A stretch of 64,000 nt of DNA from UBA6182 sp964479585 (GCA_964479585.1 CAYZMP010000002.1:1-64000); one strand, 5' to 3'; numbered from the stretch's first letter, positions 26,024 to 34,603 are shown. Numbers and translations are program-made. The notes: generated from the sequence alone by a model not told the origin.

Positions 26024-26461
26024 CTAAATGTTTCTAAAGAACTCATAGAGCTCTTGGCTTGATGAAGCTTCTAAAATTTGATCGAGTGTTTCTCCATTAT
26101 CCAACATTTCAGATAATTTAACCAATGATTGTAGGTGACTTTGAGAATCTGTTGCTGCCAAACCAACAACAAGATGCACATCGAAACCATCTTGTGAAAA
26201 TTTCACTGGTTGTTTAATTAACAATACCGAAATAGCTTTAGATAACACACCTTGATCAAAGGAAGCATGAGGCATGGCTATTTTTGGAGCAACCACATAA
26301 TAAGGACCATACTTTTGAGTCTTATCAAAAATTGCTTCAACATATCTTCTTTCAATACACTCATGTTTTAGTAATGGTTCCATACTCAATTCAATTGCTT
26401 GGGTCCAATCATCGACTCTTTCGATAACCTGAACAAATTCTTTTTTTACCAATGCTGCCAT
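26024..26461 (-). CDS. PTS EIIA component (mannitol/fructose superfamily, UlaC-like)
   Basis: The 145-residue protein has the IIA fold with the phosphohistidine His65 in VAPKIAMPHASFDQG. It accepts phosphate from HPr and hands it to the IIB subunit. Start is ATG 26461, behind AAAGGGG; an upstream start at 26485 lies before that site. It is the first gene of the operon IIA-IIC-IIB-tktN-tktC, preceded by a promoter and a palindromic operator shared with the PRD regulator gene. Confidence 0.9.
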   Translation of the reverse strand: MAALVKKEFVQVIERVDDWTQAIELSMEPLLKHECIERRYVEAIFDKTQKYGPYYVVAPKIAMPHASFDQGVLSKAISVLLIKQPVKFSQDGFDVHLVVGLAATDSQSHLQSLVKLSEMLDNGETLDQILEASSSQELYEFFRNI

Positions 26462-26496
26462 AGTTTCCCCTTTCATAAACCTCATCTTACAGGTTT

Positions 26497-26525
26497 ATCT
26501 TAACAACGCACTTTAGTTGACTCAA
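26497..26525 (-). promoter_or_regulatory. Promoter of the PTS-transketolase operon
   Basis: On the minus strand TTGAGT, 17 bases, TAAGAT. The start of transcription would be near 26490. The palindrome at 26534-26555 is centred about 54 bases upstream of that point, a usual place for an activator. Confidence 0.7.
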
Positions 26526-26533
26526 GCACAATC

Positions 26534-26555
26534 TTTACACACTCGATTGTGCAAA
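26534..26555 (-). promoter_or_regulatory. Operator candidate for the PRD regulator, PTS operon copy
   Basis: On the minus strand TTTGCACA, six bases, TGTGTAAA: an inverted repeat with one mismatch. The same 8-6-8 architecture, with perfect arms, is in front of the regulator gene at 29672-29693. A second half-site GATTGTGC follows at once, making GCACAATC / GATTGTGC. MtlR-like PRD activators bind TTG.CACA-type palindromes, which this resembles. Confidence 0.75.
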
Positions 26556-26582
26556 ACGTTACTTCACATATTTTTCACACAT

Positions 26583-27572
26583 TTACTGTTTCTTTTTTCG
26601 CATGATTAATGCTGCTAAAACACTCATGATGGCACTTAAAGAAAAATAAAGTATCCATCGATCATTTTGGGCAATAAACATCGATTGAATGCCAAAAATA
26701 AAAAACGAAGCGGCTATTAACAGTGTCATTTTTAAACGATTGTCATTCATTCTTACCAACACTTCATCGCTTGTTAAATCATTGATCGCAACCTTGCTAT
26801 GTTTTTGGATAATTTGTGGAAACTCACTGGATAAAGGCCCCCCTTTGATCATGGGGATGTTTAAATGATCCAATGTGTTTTTATTGTTATCAATTATGTA
26901 AGCAATGTTTGCTTTTTCTAGCATTGAAACATCATTGATAGAATCACCAAATGCCACAACATCATTCCAAGTGCATTTAAACTTATGCAAAAACAGTTCA
27001 ATCCCTACTGCCTTATTTATGGACTTACTATAAAAGTCATAGCAATGTGGAAAAAAAGATTCCATTTTTAAATGCTTAAAATGATCATTAAATACTTGAA
27101 GTGCTTCTTTATCTTCACTATAAATCATAAAGTTATACACTGCATCTGCATAATCATGCATGTTTTCATCAATGATAATTCCATCTTTATGATGATGTAT
27201 TGTCTCTAAAGCTTGTGTGATTGGATTGTCTTTTTCACTTACAATACCTTGTCGTGTATGAAAAGCAAACGGAAGATTGTGTTGGTTACACAAGTGAGTT
27301 AGTTGTGTAAAATCTTCCTTGGAAAGTGGATAATCCACGATTTTGTTTTTGTTTTTATCCAAAAGAATATTACCATTGACAGTCACATACCCATCAAAAG
27401 CTATCGCATTTAAAATAAACAAATCGATTGTTTCTATGTGTCTACCTGTTGCTAGTAGTACTTTTATTCCCTTTTTTTGTGCTGAGGCTATCGCATCCAC
27501 CACTTCTTGTGATAGGGTGTGCGTTTTCTTATCTAATAAGGTTCCATCTAAATCAAAAATCATCAATTTCAT
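26583..27572 (-). CDS. Cof-type HAD hydrolase with C-terminal membrane tail
   Basis: The 329-residue protein is a Cof/YidA-type HAD phosphatase: nucleophile Asp7 and Asp9 in MIFDLDGTLLD, a threonine motif in VLLATGRHIE, and the Mg-binding motif VVAFGDSINDVSML. The HAD domain ends near residue 270. It is followed by a linker and two predicted membrane helices (LLIAASFFIFGIQSMFIA; WILYFSLSAIMSVLAALIM) with a basic end RKKKQ, which is unusual for this family. Start is ATG 27572 with AAGGAG 9 bases upstream, so it overlaps the regulator's end by 20 bases. It likely dephosphorylates a sugar phosphate, perhaps of the adjacent PTS. Confidence 0.85.
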   Translation of the reverse strand: MKLMIFDLDGTLLDKKTHTLSQEVVDAIASAQKKGIKVLLATGRHIETIDLFILNAIAFDGYVTVNGNILLDKNKNKIVDYPLSKEDFTQLTHLCNQHNLPFAFHTRQGIVSEKDNPITQALETIHHHKDGIIIDENMHDYADAVYNFMIYSEDKEALQVFNDHFKHLKMESFFPHCYDFYSKSINKAVGIELFLHKFKCTWNDVVAFGDSINDVSMLEKANIAYIIDNNKNTLDHLNIPMIKGGPLSSEFPQIIQKHSKVAINDLTSDEVLVRMNDNRLKMTLLIAASFFIFGIQSMFIAQNDRWILYFSLSAIMSVLAALIMRKKKQ

Positions 27573-29616
27573 CAACTTCTTCTCCTTCATGGTATTGATA
27601 CTGTGTAAGTAAATTTAAAATTGTATTGCTGTCAATTGCATCAAAGAGTTTTTTGACAAACTTACTTTGATTAAACAAATCCATGATGTCTTTTAATATT
27701 CCTAGATGACTCTTTTCATCAATTGGTGCTAAAACTAAGACAACGCTAACTTGTTCATTATCGAAATAAATCGGCTCATTTATTTTTAGCATGGACACAC
27801 TTAATGAAAAGACATTGTCTTTTGGAAGTGCATGCGCTAGTGCAACTTGTGGGGATATGACGATGTATGGCCCATATTGATCGACACTGTCAATCATTGA
27901 TTGCACGTAACTTTCATTAATTTTGTTGCTTTGTAGAAGTGGTTGTGATGCTAGTGTAATGGCTTGTTGCCACGACGCAACGTTTTGCACAACGTGAATG
28001 TCTTGTTGAGTAATCACATCCAACAAAGAAATAGAATATGGGTTGTTGCGCCGATATTCACTAGCATAAAATGCATTTTCAATATCTTTTTTAACTTGCT
28101 CAAACTCTTGTTCTCCAACATAATTAGAAACGATCTTTAGTGTCTTTTCCAACACTTTTTGAAGTGGTTTGCTACGAACTTGTTCACTAACCATTTTCGA
28201 TAAAATTCGCATTCGATCTTCTTCTGAAATGATAGGATTTACACGAAGCACAGGAATGTACGCATTAACATCCACGGTTGAAATAACAAAATCAGCCTGA
28301 TTGGAATACTTATCAAGCTCATCCACAGATACAATACCCACCACATCAATAGAAGGATGAAGCGATTCTACTTCACTTTTTAACATATAGGCAGTGGATA
28401 TCCCATTAGGACAGACAATAATTACTTTTACCCGATACGTGTCGCTTTGATTTTTTAAAAACCCACCAAAATGCATCGTAATGTACGCTACTTCACTATT
28501 TGGTATTGGAAATGCCAACTCCTGTTTCATTGAATGCAACGCTTTTTTAGTAATATCAAACAAATCAGCATAGCTTTTTCGAATTTCTTCAATCAATGGA
28601 TTTCCAAGTTGAATTCCATAGCGATAGCGATAAATAGACATTTGTAAATGTTGCGCGAGCATGGACACAAGTTGTTCTCTTTTATGAAAAGAAACACATG
28701 CAATGCGCTCAAAATTACCGACAATTTCTTTGGACATTTCGATGATGTTTTCATCTAGTTTTTTCTTTAATGGTACTTGAACACGCGAACCTAACAGGTG
28801 CATCGCAAAATAAATTTGCTCGTTGCTTGGCAAATGTTTAAACACGCTTTTTATTTGAGCATACTCTGATGAAGCCATAATCTCTTCTTGATCGACATCT
28901 TCTAAATCCACTGCTTTGTTTTTACTAAGGACATTGCTTACTAGAACACTCAATGAAAACAACACACCAGAGACATAAGTTATGTTTAGTTTTCGTTCGA
29001 TTTCTTTAAAGCGAAGCATGTTTTTTTCAATCGCTTCTTGATCATAAAAGTTCAACGATAACTTTGTTAAATCAATACCTTGTTCTTTTAAATTTATTAC
29101 TGTTTCAAGATAGTAAAGAAAAACAGCTCGTTTGCGTATCGTTGATCCTTCCACACTGTAACCAACGTGTGTTTCAAACTGCAATGTTAACCCATATCGT
29201 TTTAGTTTTTTACGAACTTCTTTAAAATCATTAAAGATCGTGTTACGACTAACATCGCAAACACTTGCAAAATACTCGATAAAACTAGGTTCTTGTTGTG
29301 CTAATAAAGAACAAATGATAATGGCTGCTCGCTCTTTTGGCTGCAACACCATGTACGCTGTTTCCACATTTTCTAAATGATTGATTATGTTTTCTTTTTG
29401 CACACCACTTAAAAGAATTCCTTTTGCACGCTCGACAACTAATGGTGCAATATCCAACATCTCACACCATTCATTGATTCGATTAAGGTCATAGTAAATA
29501 CTTCTTTTTGATACATTTATATGTTTAGCTAGTTCATTTAGTGATACATAATCTTCATGAGTAGTCAGTTTATTAAGTATCGCAACACATCGAGCATCCA
29601 ATTGAAGTTTGATCAT
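27553..29616 (-). CDS. PRD-containing transcription regulator of the PTS operon (BglG/MtlR/LicR type)
   Basis: The 687-residue protein reads in order: HTH domains (VSLNELAKHINVSKRSIYYDLN, then SRNTIFNDFKEVRKKL), two PTS regulation domains (conserved histidines in IYFAMHLLGS and AYITMHFGGF), a IIB-like domain with Cys402 in VCPNGISTA, and a C-terminal IIA domain with His595 in ALAHALP. This is the architecture of DNA-binding PRD activators rather than RNA antiterminators. Phosphorylation by HPr and the cognate EII would tune it. GGAGG is 8 bases before ATG. It lies upstream of the HAD and PTS genes, and both promoters carry the same palindrome. Confidence 0.92.
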   Translation of the reverse strand: MIKLQLDARCVAILNKLTTHEDYVSLNELAKHINVSKRSIYYDLNRINEWCEMLDIAPLVVERAKGILLSGVQKENIINHLENVETAYMVLQPKERAAIIICSLLAQQEPSFIEYFASVCDVSRNTIFNDFKEVRKKLKRYGLTLQFETHVGYSVEGSTIRKRAVFLYYLETVINLKEQGIDLTKLSLNFYDQEAIEKNMLRFKEIERKLNITYVSGVLFSLSVLVSNVLSKNKAVDLEDVDQEEIMASSEYAQIKSVFKHLPSNEQIYFAMHLLGSRVQVPLKKKLDENIIEMSKEIVGNFERIACVSFHKREQLVSMLAQHLQMSIYRYRYGIQLGNPLIEEIRKSYADLFDITKKALHSMKQELAFPIPNSEVAYITMHFGGFLKNQSDTYRVKVIIVCPNGISTAYMLKSEVESLHPSIDVVGIVSVDELDKYSNQADFVISTVDVNAYIPVLRVNPIISEEDRMRILSKMVSEQVRSKPLQKVLEKTLKIVSNYVGEQEFEQVKKDIENAFYASEYRRNNPYSISLLDVITQQDIHVVQNVASWQQAITLASQPLLQSNKINESYVQSMIDSVDQYGPYIVISPQVALAHALPKDNVFSLSVSMLKINEPIYFDNEQVSVVLVLAPIDEKSHLGILKDIMDLFNQSKFVKKLFDAIDSNTILNLLTQYQYHEGEEVDEIDDF

Positions 29617-29671
29617 AGCATGCCTCCTTTTTTTATTCTATCATCAAATGTTAAAAAAAGAAGTCATAACA

Positions 29672-29693
29672 TTTGCACACATTACTGTGCAAA
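29672..29693 (-). promoter_or_regulatory. Operator candidate for the PRD regulator, autoregulatory copy
   Basis: A perfect inverted repeat TTTGCACA-N6-TGTGCAAA lies 56 bases before the regulator ATG. It overlaps a second palindrome TGTGCA-N4-TGCACA. A -10 like TAGAAT follows but no good -35, as expected for an activator-dependent promoter. Confidence 0.75.
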
Positions 29694-29704
29694 AGTGCAC
29701 AACC

Positions 29705-29732
29705 CACAAAAAAAGACCCCGCAGGGTCTTTT
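29705..29732 (-). terminator. Terminator of hpf
   Basis: On the minus strand AAGACCC / GGGTCTT with a 4-base loop and seven or more T, between the hpf stop and the regulator's promoter region. Confidence 0.85.
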
Positions 29733-29734
29733 AC

Positions 29735-30280
29735 TTATAACTCAAAGGTAGTCTCTAACAAGCCATAACCACCATCATTTCGCTTGTAGCATACCGCAAT
29801 GGCATCGGTATCAATATCAGTAAAGATAAAGAATGAGTGGCCAAGCATCTCCATTTTCATAATCGCTTCATCCAAGTCCATTTTTTGAGCGACAACAGTT
29901 TTTGTACGGACTGGCTCCGCATTAGGTTCATCTTCTTTTTCAAGCTCTTGCACTTGTTTTAAGAAGGCGACAGCCAATTTTTCACGATGTTTTTTCGATA
30001 GACGGGTTTTTTGTTTTCTAATTTGGTCTTCTAATTTGTCCATCGCTAAATCTAAGGCTGCATAAAAATCTTCATGGACGACTTCCGCCCGTAAATACCC
30101 TACTTTGGTTAAAATTGTTATTTCTAACTTAATCCCCGTTGGGTAGGTACGAACTACCGTGTTTGCAACTGTATCTTCGTCAATGTTGAAGTATTTCTCT
30201 AAAAACGATAACTTCTTATTGACGCGTTCATACATTGCATCTGTAATCTTCAAATTCTTGCCATGAATATTCACTCGCAT
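29735..30280 (-). CDS. hpf: Ribosome hibernation promoting factor, long form
   Basis: The 181-residue protein has the N-terminal S30AE/YfiA domain (about 1-100: NIHGKNLKITDAMYERV, basic helix KLEDQIRKQKTRLSKKHREK) that binds the decoding centre. The C-terminal dimerisation domain (about 125-181; MKMEMLGHSFFIFTDID, DGGYGLLE) joins two ribosomes. It would form inactive 100S ribosomes in stationary phase. AAGGAGG precedes the ATG and a TATAAT lies just upstream. Monocistronic with a strong terminator. Confidence 0.95.
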   Translation of the reverse strand: MRVNIHGKNLKITDAMYERVNKKLSFLEKYFNIDEDTVANTVVRTYPTGIKLEITILTKVGYLRAEVVHEDFYAALDLAMDKLEDQIRKQKTRLSKKHREKLAVAFLKQVQELEKEDEPNAEPVRTKTVVAQKMDLDEAIMKMEMLGHSFFIFTDIDTDAIAVCYKRNDGGYGLLETTFEL

Positions 30281-30368
30281 AATAATACCTCCTTATGTTC
30301 ATTATACGATAAAAAAACGACTTATCTAGACTAACACTTCACACTTTTGTATGTTACAATACTGATGT

Positions 30369-30389
30369 AAGGGCTCATTGCCCTTTTTT
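30369..30389 (+). terminator. Terminator-like hairpin facing the plus strand
   Basis: AAGGGC / GCCCTT with loop TCATT and a T6 tract on the plus strand. It overlaps the stop of the minus-strand phospholipase gene. On the minus strand the same hairpin has an A run before it and no T run after it, so it is a poor terminator for that gene. Confidence 0.5.
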
Positions 30390-31365
30390 ATTTTCGATAA
30401 ATGTTATCAAACACAATCATAGGCGCAAAATCAGAGCGATCAGTATCAAAGCTTCGATCAAGAATAACATTACCAACAGAATCTAACTGATCATGAAGTA
30501 CTTTATCAAATGCTTTAATCGCTAATTTAACTCGTCCAATCGATTGCTCAAAAAGTTGCATAAAACTCTCGTTGTGCACCGTTTGTGGATCGGTAGGATT
30601 AAACCAAGGTTGATGCTTTACATTGAGTTCATCGTATTGAAGATTCATTTGCTTTCTCACCATGTGAGAAGTAAAGGCTTCTTTTTGTTTGTACAATACT
30701 TTTTCAATCATTCTTAGAAATGGATACTTCATATCAAAAGGATCAAACAACACATGCAACACTTGTTTTGCATGTTTCATGCAAGTTAAGCATTCTTGCT
30801 TTGTTAGTGTTGAAGCATATACTTTTTGATGTGCATGAGATACTAAAAACGCGATGACCTTTTGATCAACGGGCTTCATGCTCATAAGTCTAGCACTTTT
30901 ATATTTTAATAAACTTTGTTTATACACTTCTTGCACGATTTTACTATCTAAAGCTGATTCATATTTGTAATGATCGTACTTTTCAACACCTTCCATATTA
31001 CCAGAACGATAAAAGATAAAAGGATGTGCCACACTATCAAGTGCCCAATGGCATAAATAACCAGCTACAAAGGCAATCATAATTTCTTTAGTTTTCTTAT
31101 CTTCTTGTTTTTTGATAATTGAAATCATCGTATCGACAAACTCATTGATGTTTTGTTTATGCATCAACTCTCCATGATCACCAATGGCTTTTGCTTTGTC
31201 TTGATCAAGCCAAGGCCATACATTGTAGTAAAACAAAAAGTCAGGTCCATTAGAACCAAAAAGATACACACTTTTATGATTGTTTATCGCTTCTAGGATG
31301 ATTGTCTCTGAAAATTGCTCTTTGCTTTGTAGTGCCATTAGTGCATGGGTAATTACATTTGGCAT
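30388..31365 (-). CDS. Zinc-dependent phospholipase C-like protein
   Basis: The 325-residue protein resembles the zinc-dependent phospholipase C/S1-P1 nuclease fold: MPNVITHALMALQS at the start, YLFGSNGPDFLFYYNVWPW, HGELMHKQNINEFVDTMI, and AGYLCHWALDSVAHPFIFY supply the histidines and aspartates expected to bind metals. It has no signal peptide, so a cytoplasmic role is likely and true phospholipase activity is doubtful. The family is common as a hypothetical in Firmicutes. Single gene. Confidence 0.75.
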   Translation of the reverse strand: MPNVITHALMALQSKEQFSETIILEAINNHKSVYLFGSNGPDFLFYYNVWPWLDQDKAKAIGDHGELMHKQNINEFVDTMISIIKKQEDKKTKEIMIAFVAGYLCHWALDSVAHPFIFYRSGNMEGVEKYDHYKYESALDSKIVQEVYKQSLLKYKSARLMSMKPVDQKVIAFLVSHAHQKVYASTLTKQECLTCMKHAKQVLHVLFDPFDMKYPFLRMIEKVLYKQKEAFTSHMVRKQMNLQYDELNVKHQPWFNPTDPQTVHNESFMQLFEQSIGRVKLAIKAFDKVLHDQLDSVGNVILDRSFDTDRSDFAPMIVFDNIYRK

Positions 31366-31423
31366 AGACTCACCTTCTTAGTCTTATTATAACAAAACAC
31401 ACACATTTGCAAACTCTAACACT

Positions 31424-32536
31424 TTACAACAAATCACTTAAAGGCACATGTTGTTGATCAAAGGCTTCTGCAACAGATGCATACGTTATTTTTCCTTTGT
31501 ATGTGTTAACCCCATTGGCAATATGAGGATTGGTAACACACGCTACTTCTAATCCATGATTAGCAATCTCTAATCCAATAGCTAATGTTGCATTGGTAAG
31601 TGCTTGGGTTGACGTACGTGGTGTTGCTCCTGGCATGTTTGCGACACAATAATGAACAACATCGTCCACCACATAAACAGGATCATCATGGTATGTACGT
31701 TTGGTTGTCTCTGTACATCCACCCTGATCAACAGCCACATCGACAATCACACTGCCAGCTTTCATGTTTTTTAACATGTAACGTTTTACTACTTTTGGAG
31801 CACTCGCTCCTGGAATTAACACAGCACCAACAACTAAATCTGCTTGCGCTACTTGCTCAGCTACCGCTAACTCTGTGGAATACAACGTTTGAATGCTACT
31901 ACCAAAAAGATGATCTAACTCTTCTAATCGTTTTAAACTACGATCCATAATCGTCACATTAGCACCAATACCAACCGCAATCTTTGCAGCGTTAGTACCA
32001 ACTACGCCACCACCAATAATTACAACATTACCACGAGAAACTCCAGGAACACCTGGTAATAACACACCACGTCCACCATATGGTTTTTCTAAGTATTTTG
32101 CACCTTCTTGAATAGACAAACGACCCGCTACTTCACTCATTGGTTTTAATAAAGGCAATTGATTATCATCGTCTGTTATCGTTTCATATGCGACACCACT
32201 AACCTTGGCGGCTAGCATAGCATCTGTTAGTGCTTTATCTGCAGCTAAGTGAAGGTATGTGTAAATGATTAACCCTTCTCTAAAACATTGATATTCACTC
32301 TCTAGTGGTTCTTTTACTTTCACAATCATGTCCACTTGATCCCAAACAAGTTGAGCATTATCACACATAATCGCTCCTGCATCTACGTATTCTTTATCTT
32401 CAAAGCCACTACCTAGACCAGCACCTTTTTCAATATAAACTTGATGTTTGTTCGCTACATAACTAGCCACATGCACAGGTGTTAAACCAACACGATATTC
32501 ATGTGTTTTAATTTCTTTTACACTACCAATTTTCAT
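31424..32536 (-). CDS. ald: Alanine dehydrogenase
   Basis: The 370-residue enzyme converts L-alanine and NAD to pyruvate and ammonia and the reverse. It has the N-terminal signature KEIKTHEYRVGLTP, substrate-binding Lys in MIVKVKEPLESEY, His in YTYLHLAAD, the mobile loop GGRGVLLPGVPGV and the NAD fold VVIIGGGVVGTNAAKIA. Length is typical. It is a single gene with a promoter overlapped by a possible catabolite-responsive element. With gdhA and glnA it completes an ammonia and amino-acid node. Confidence 0.95.
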   Translation of the reverse strand: MKIGSVKEIKTHEYRVGLTPVHVASYVANKHQVYIEKGAGLGSGFEDKEYVDAGAIMCDNAQLVWDQVDMIVKVKEPLESEYQCFREGLIIYTYLHLAADKALTDAMLAAKVSGVAYETITDDDNQLPLLKPMSEVAGRLSIQEGAKYLEKPYGGRGVLLPGVPGVSRGNVVIIGGGVVGTNAAKIAVGIGANVTIMDRSLKRLEELDHLFGSSIQTLYSTELAVAEQVAQADLVVGAVLIPGASAPKVVKRYMLKNMKAGSVIVDVAVDQGGCTETTKRTYHDDPVYVVDDVVHYCVANMPGATPRTSTQALTNATLAIGLEIANHGLEVACVTNPHIANGVNTYKGKITYASVAEAFDQQHVPLSDLL

Positions 32537-32568
32537 AATACCCTTCTTTCTTTGTATTTGTTACTATC

Positions 32569-32592
32569 AGTATATCAAAGTAAGCGCTAACA
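32569..32592 (-). promoter_or_regulatory. ald promoter with candidate CcpA (cre) site
   Basis: A -10 TATACT lies at 32569-32574. Just upstream, AGTAAGCGCTAACA (plus strand, 32579-32592) matches the cre consensus TGNNARCGNWWWCA at all but the first base. It occupies the -35 to -10 spacer, where CcpA would repress. Confidence 0.45.
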
Positions 32593-32605
32593 CTCTATCT
32601 TTTCG

Positions 32606-32633
32606 TAAAAAAAAGAAGCAAATTTTGCTTCTT
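32606..32633 (-). terminator. Terminator of the GntR-ABC operon
   Basis: On the minus strand GAAGCAA / TTGCTTC followed by seven T, directly after the permease stop. Confidence 0.85.
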
Positions 32634-33470
32634 CTACTCTACTTCTAATTTGTTTTCAATTAAGTATTGAGCCCCACTAAAGAATAATGCTGTGATAATT
32701 ACGTAGTATAAGATATGCATCGCGTATTGCAACCAATCAATTGACAGTTTAAACTGATTAGCAATCATGTTGCCTAGTACAATTGGATCGGTGTATTGAT
32801 TAATAATGACACCTTCACCAAAATCAGCCATGAGAAACTCTCCACTTAAGACAAGTCCACTTACACTTGATAACACAATATTAACTCCAATAAAGAGCAC
32901 AATACCAATCAGTAATCTGTTTTTTCGTACAAAACTTGTATGCACAAAGGTAATCACAAACATCAACAACAACAACGAGGAGAAAAATGCTGCCAACCCA
33001 AGTGGAACGATGCTAATCATAAGTTGACCAAACACGCTAAGTAAATCACTTTTAAAGATTAGATCAATGACATATTGTGTTACTGCGACATCCACTGGAA
33101 GTAAACTATACGATATTAATGCAAAGATAATTAATGCAATTGCACTTAATGTACCTATAATTGTATAAATAATCGTGGTTGTTAGTACTTTAGACATGAG
33201 TAGTTTAAAGGTTGAGATTGGTAATGTTAATTGTAAATAACCTTGATGACCAAACATGCGATTGTTTAGCACTTTAAAGATAACAATAATGGAAATAATA
33301 TTAATCGCAAACATTACACCAATAAACACTAAGATAATAATTGCAATAATCCAATCCACATTTACTTGCAGTAAAAATGGTCCAACAAAAGCAAGAGCAA
33401 ACAAAGCTATCATAATGCCATAAAACTCTGGAGCGATTGCTTTTAATTCATGTTTAATTAGTTTAAGCAT
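32634..33470 (-). CDS. ABC-2 type transporter permease
   Basis: The 278-residue protein has about six membrane spans (for example IIAIIILVFIGVMFAINIISIIV split over two segments) and the layout of ABC-2 permeases. Start is ATG 33470 with GGAGG 9 bases upstream, overlapping the ATPase gene end by 8 bases; the longer frame from 33539 begins inside the ATPase gene before the ribosome site. It is the last gene of the GntR-ATPase-permease operon. Such operons in Firmicutes (ytr-like) often respond to cell-envelope stress; the substrate here is unknown. Confidence 0.8.
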   Translation of the reverse strand: MLKLIKHELKAIAPEFYGIMIALFALAFVGPFLLQVNVDWIIAIIILVFIGVMFAINIISIIVIFKVLNNRMFGHQGYLQLTLPISTFKLLMSKVLTTTIIYTIIGTLSAIALIIFALISYSLLPVDVAVTQYVIDLIFKSDLLSVFGQLMISIVPLGLAAFFSSLLLLMFVITFVHTSFVRKNRLLIGIVLFIGVNIVLSSVSGLVLSGEFLMADFGEGVIINQYTDPIVLGNMIANQFKLSIDWLQYAMHILYYVIITALFFSGAQYLIENKLEVE

Positions 33471-34155
33471 TACGGAACACCTCCCTAAATAATCCATCAA
33501 TGGATTGGTTATGCTGTTGACGAAGTGTTTCCACATCATCGTATAAATTCACTTCACCATCTTTTAAGAAGATAACTTGATCAAAGATTTGCTCAATGTC
33601 ACCAATTAGATGGGTAGATAATAAAACTAAAGAATCTGACTCATAATTATCCAAAATTGTTTTTAAAATTAGTTCACGTGCAGCAGGATCAACTCCACCA
33701 ATTGGTTCATCTAAGATGTACACTTTTGCTTTTCGTGACATTACTAATGCTAATTGAAGCTTCTCTTTCATCCCTTTGGATAATGAACCAAAGTTTTGAT
33801 TGGCATCTAGTTTTAGTGAAACAAGCAAACGATCAAACTTCTCAGCATCAAAATCAGGATACATATCACTAAAATATGCTTTCATTTGTTTCGGACTTTG
33901 ACGAGAGTCAATATAATTTACATCTGGTAAATACGATACAATCGCTTTTGATTGTTCTCCTATTTCAAAATCATTGATTCTCACACTTCCTTGATACTCA
34001 CTAATTAATCCCGTTAGGATTTTGATAAGTGTTGTTTTTCCTGAACCATTTGGTCCGCATAATCCAATAATCTTTCCTTGTGGTAATTGCAACGATACAT
34101 TGGACAGTGCTTGAATACTACCGTATCGTTTGTATACCTTTTCTAATGAAATCAT
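33463..34155 (-). CDS. ABC transporter ATP-binding protein (ABC-2 type)
   Basis: The 230-residue ATPase has Walker A GLCGPNGSGKTTLI, signature SLSKGMKEKLQLAL, Walker B VYILDEPIGGVD and STHLIGD. It starts in a 4-base overlap with the GntR gene and ends inside the permease gene, so the three are translationally coupled. Closest in character to YtrB/CcmA-like exporters. Confidence 0.92.
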   Translation of the reverse strand: MISLEKVYKRYGSIQALSNVSLQLPQGKIIGLCGPNGSGKTTLIKILTGLISEYQGSVRINDFEIGEQSKAIVSYLPDVNYIDSRQSPKQMKAYFSDMYPDFDAEKFDRLLVSLKLDANQNFGSLSKGMKEKLQLALVMSRKAKVYILDEPIGGVDPAARELILKTILDNYESDSLVLLSTHLIGDIEQIFDQVIFLKDGEVNLYDDVETLRQQHNQSIDGLFREVFRNA

Positions 34156-34508
34156 TCTACTTCATCCTTTCCCTTAATAAGTTTGCATACATCATCTTTA
34201 CTATAACCAAGGTCTTTCGCTTGATTAAGAAACATTTGTAATGCTTCTAATAATGTTTCTTTTTTAGTTTGTTCAATCAACTGTGTATCTTCAGTCACTT
34301 TTTTACCAATCGTACGATCATTGATTAACAAACCTTGTTGTTCGAGCTCACTAAGCGCTTTAAACACCGTGTTTGGGTTAACTTGATAAGTCATCGCTAA
34401 ATCACGAACACTTTCAATGTAAACTCCCTGTGGCCATTTACCACTTACGATCAGTTGTTTAAAGAGTTCAATAAGCTGCATGTAAATCGGAATCTTCTTT
34501 TCAAACAA
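34152..34508 (-). CDS. GntR-family regulator, YtrA subfamily
   Basis: The 118-residue protein has the winged-helix GntR domain (PIYMQLIELFKQLIVSGKW, RDLAMTYQVNPNTVFKALSEL) and only a short helical C-terminus, as in YtrA. Start is TTG 34508, with AGAGG 8 bases upstream; a GTG at 34517 overlaps that site. It heads the ABC operon, and tandem palindromes lie over its promoter, so autorepression is very likely. Confidence 0.88.
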   Translation of the reverse strand: MFEKKIPIYMQLIELFKQLIVSGKWPQGVYIESVRDLAMTYQVNPNTVFKALSELEQQGLLINDRTIGKKVTEDTQLIEQTKKETLLEALQMFLNQAKDLGYSKDDVCKLIKGKDEVE

Positions 34509-34523
34509 GTCAATCACCTCTCT

Positions 34524-34558
34524 TGTATTACTTGCTTAATACAGTATTACAATAATAC
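34524..34558. promoter_or_regulatory. Tandem palindromic operator for the GntR regulator
   Basis: Two adjoining inverted repeats: TGTATTA-CTTGCT-TAATACA (34524-34543) and GTATTA-CAA-TAATAC (34544-34558), both with perfect arms sharing the GTATTA half-site. The second covers the -10 of the GntR operon promoter. Confidence 0.8.
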
Positions 34559-34577
34559 AGTCCATTAACTTTGTCAA
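34549..34577 (-). promoter_or_regulatory. Promoter of the GntR-ABC operon
   Basis: On the minus strand TTGACA, 17 bases, TATTGT. The -10 lies inside the second palindrome. Confidence 0.7.
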
Positions 34578-34603
34578 GTCTTTTATTTAATTATCTACAA
34601 GTA

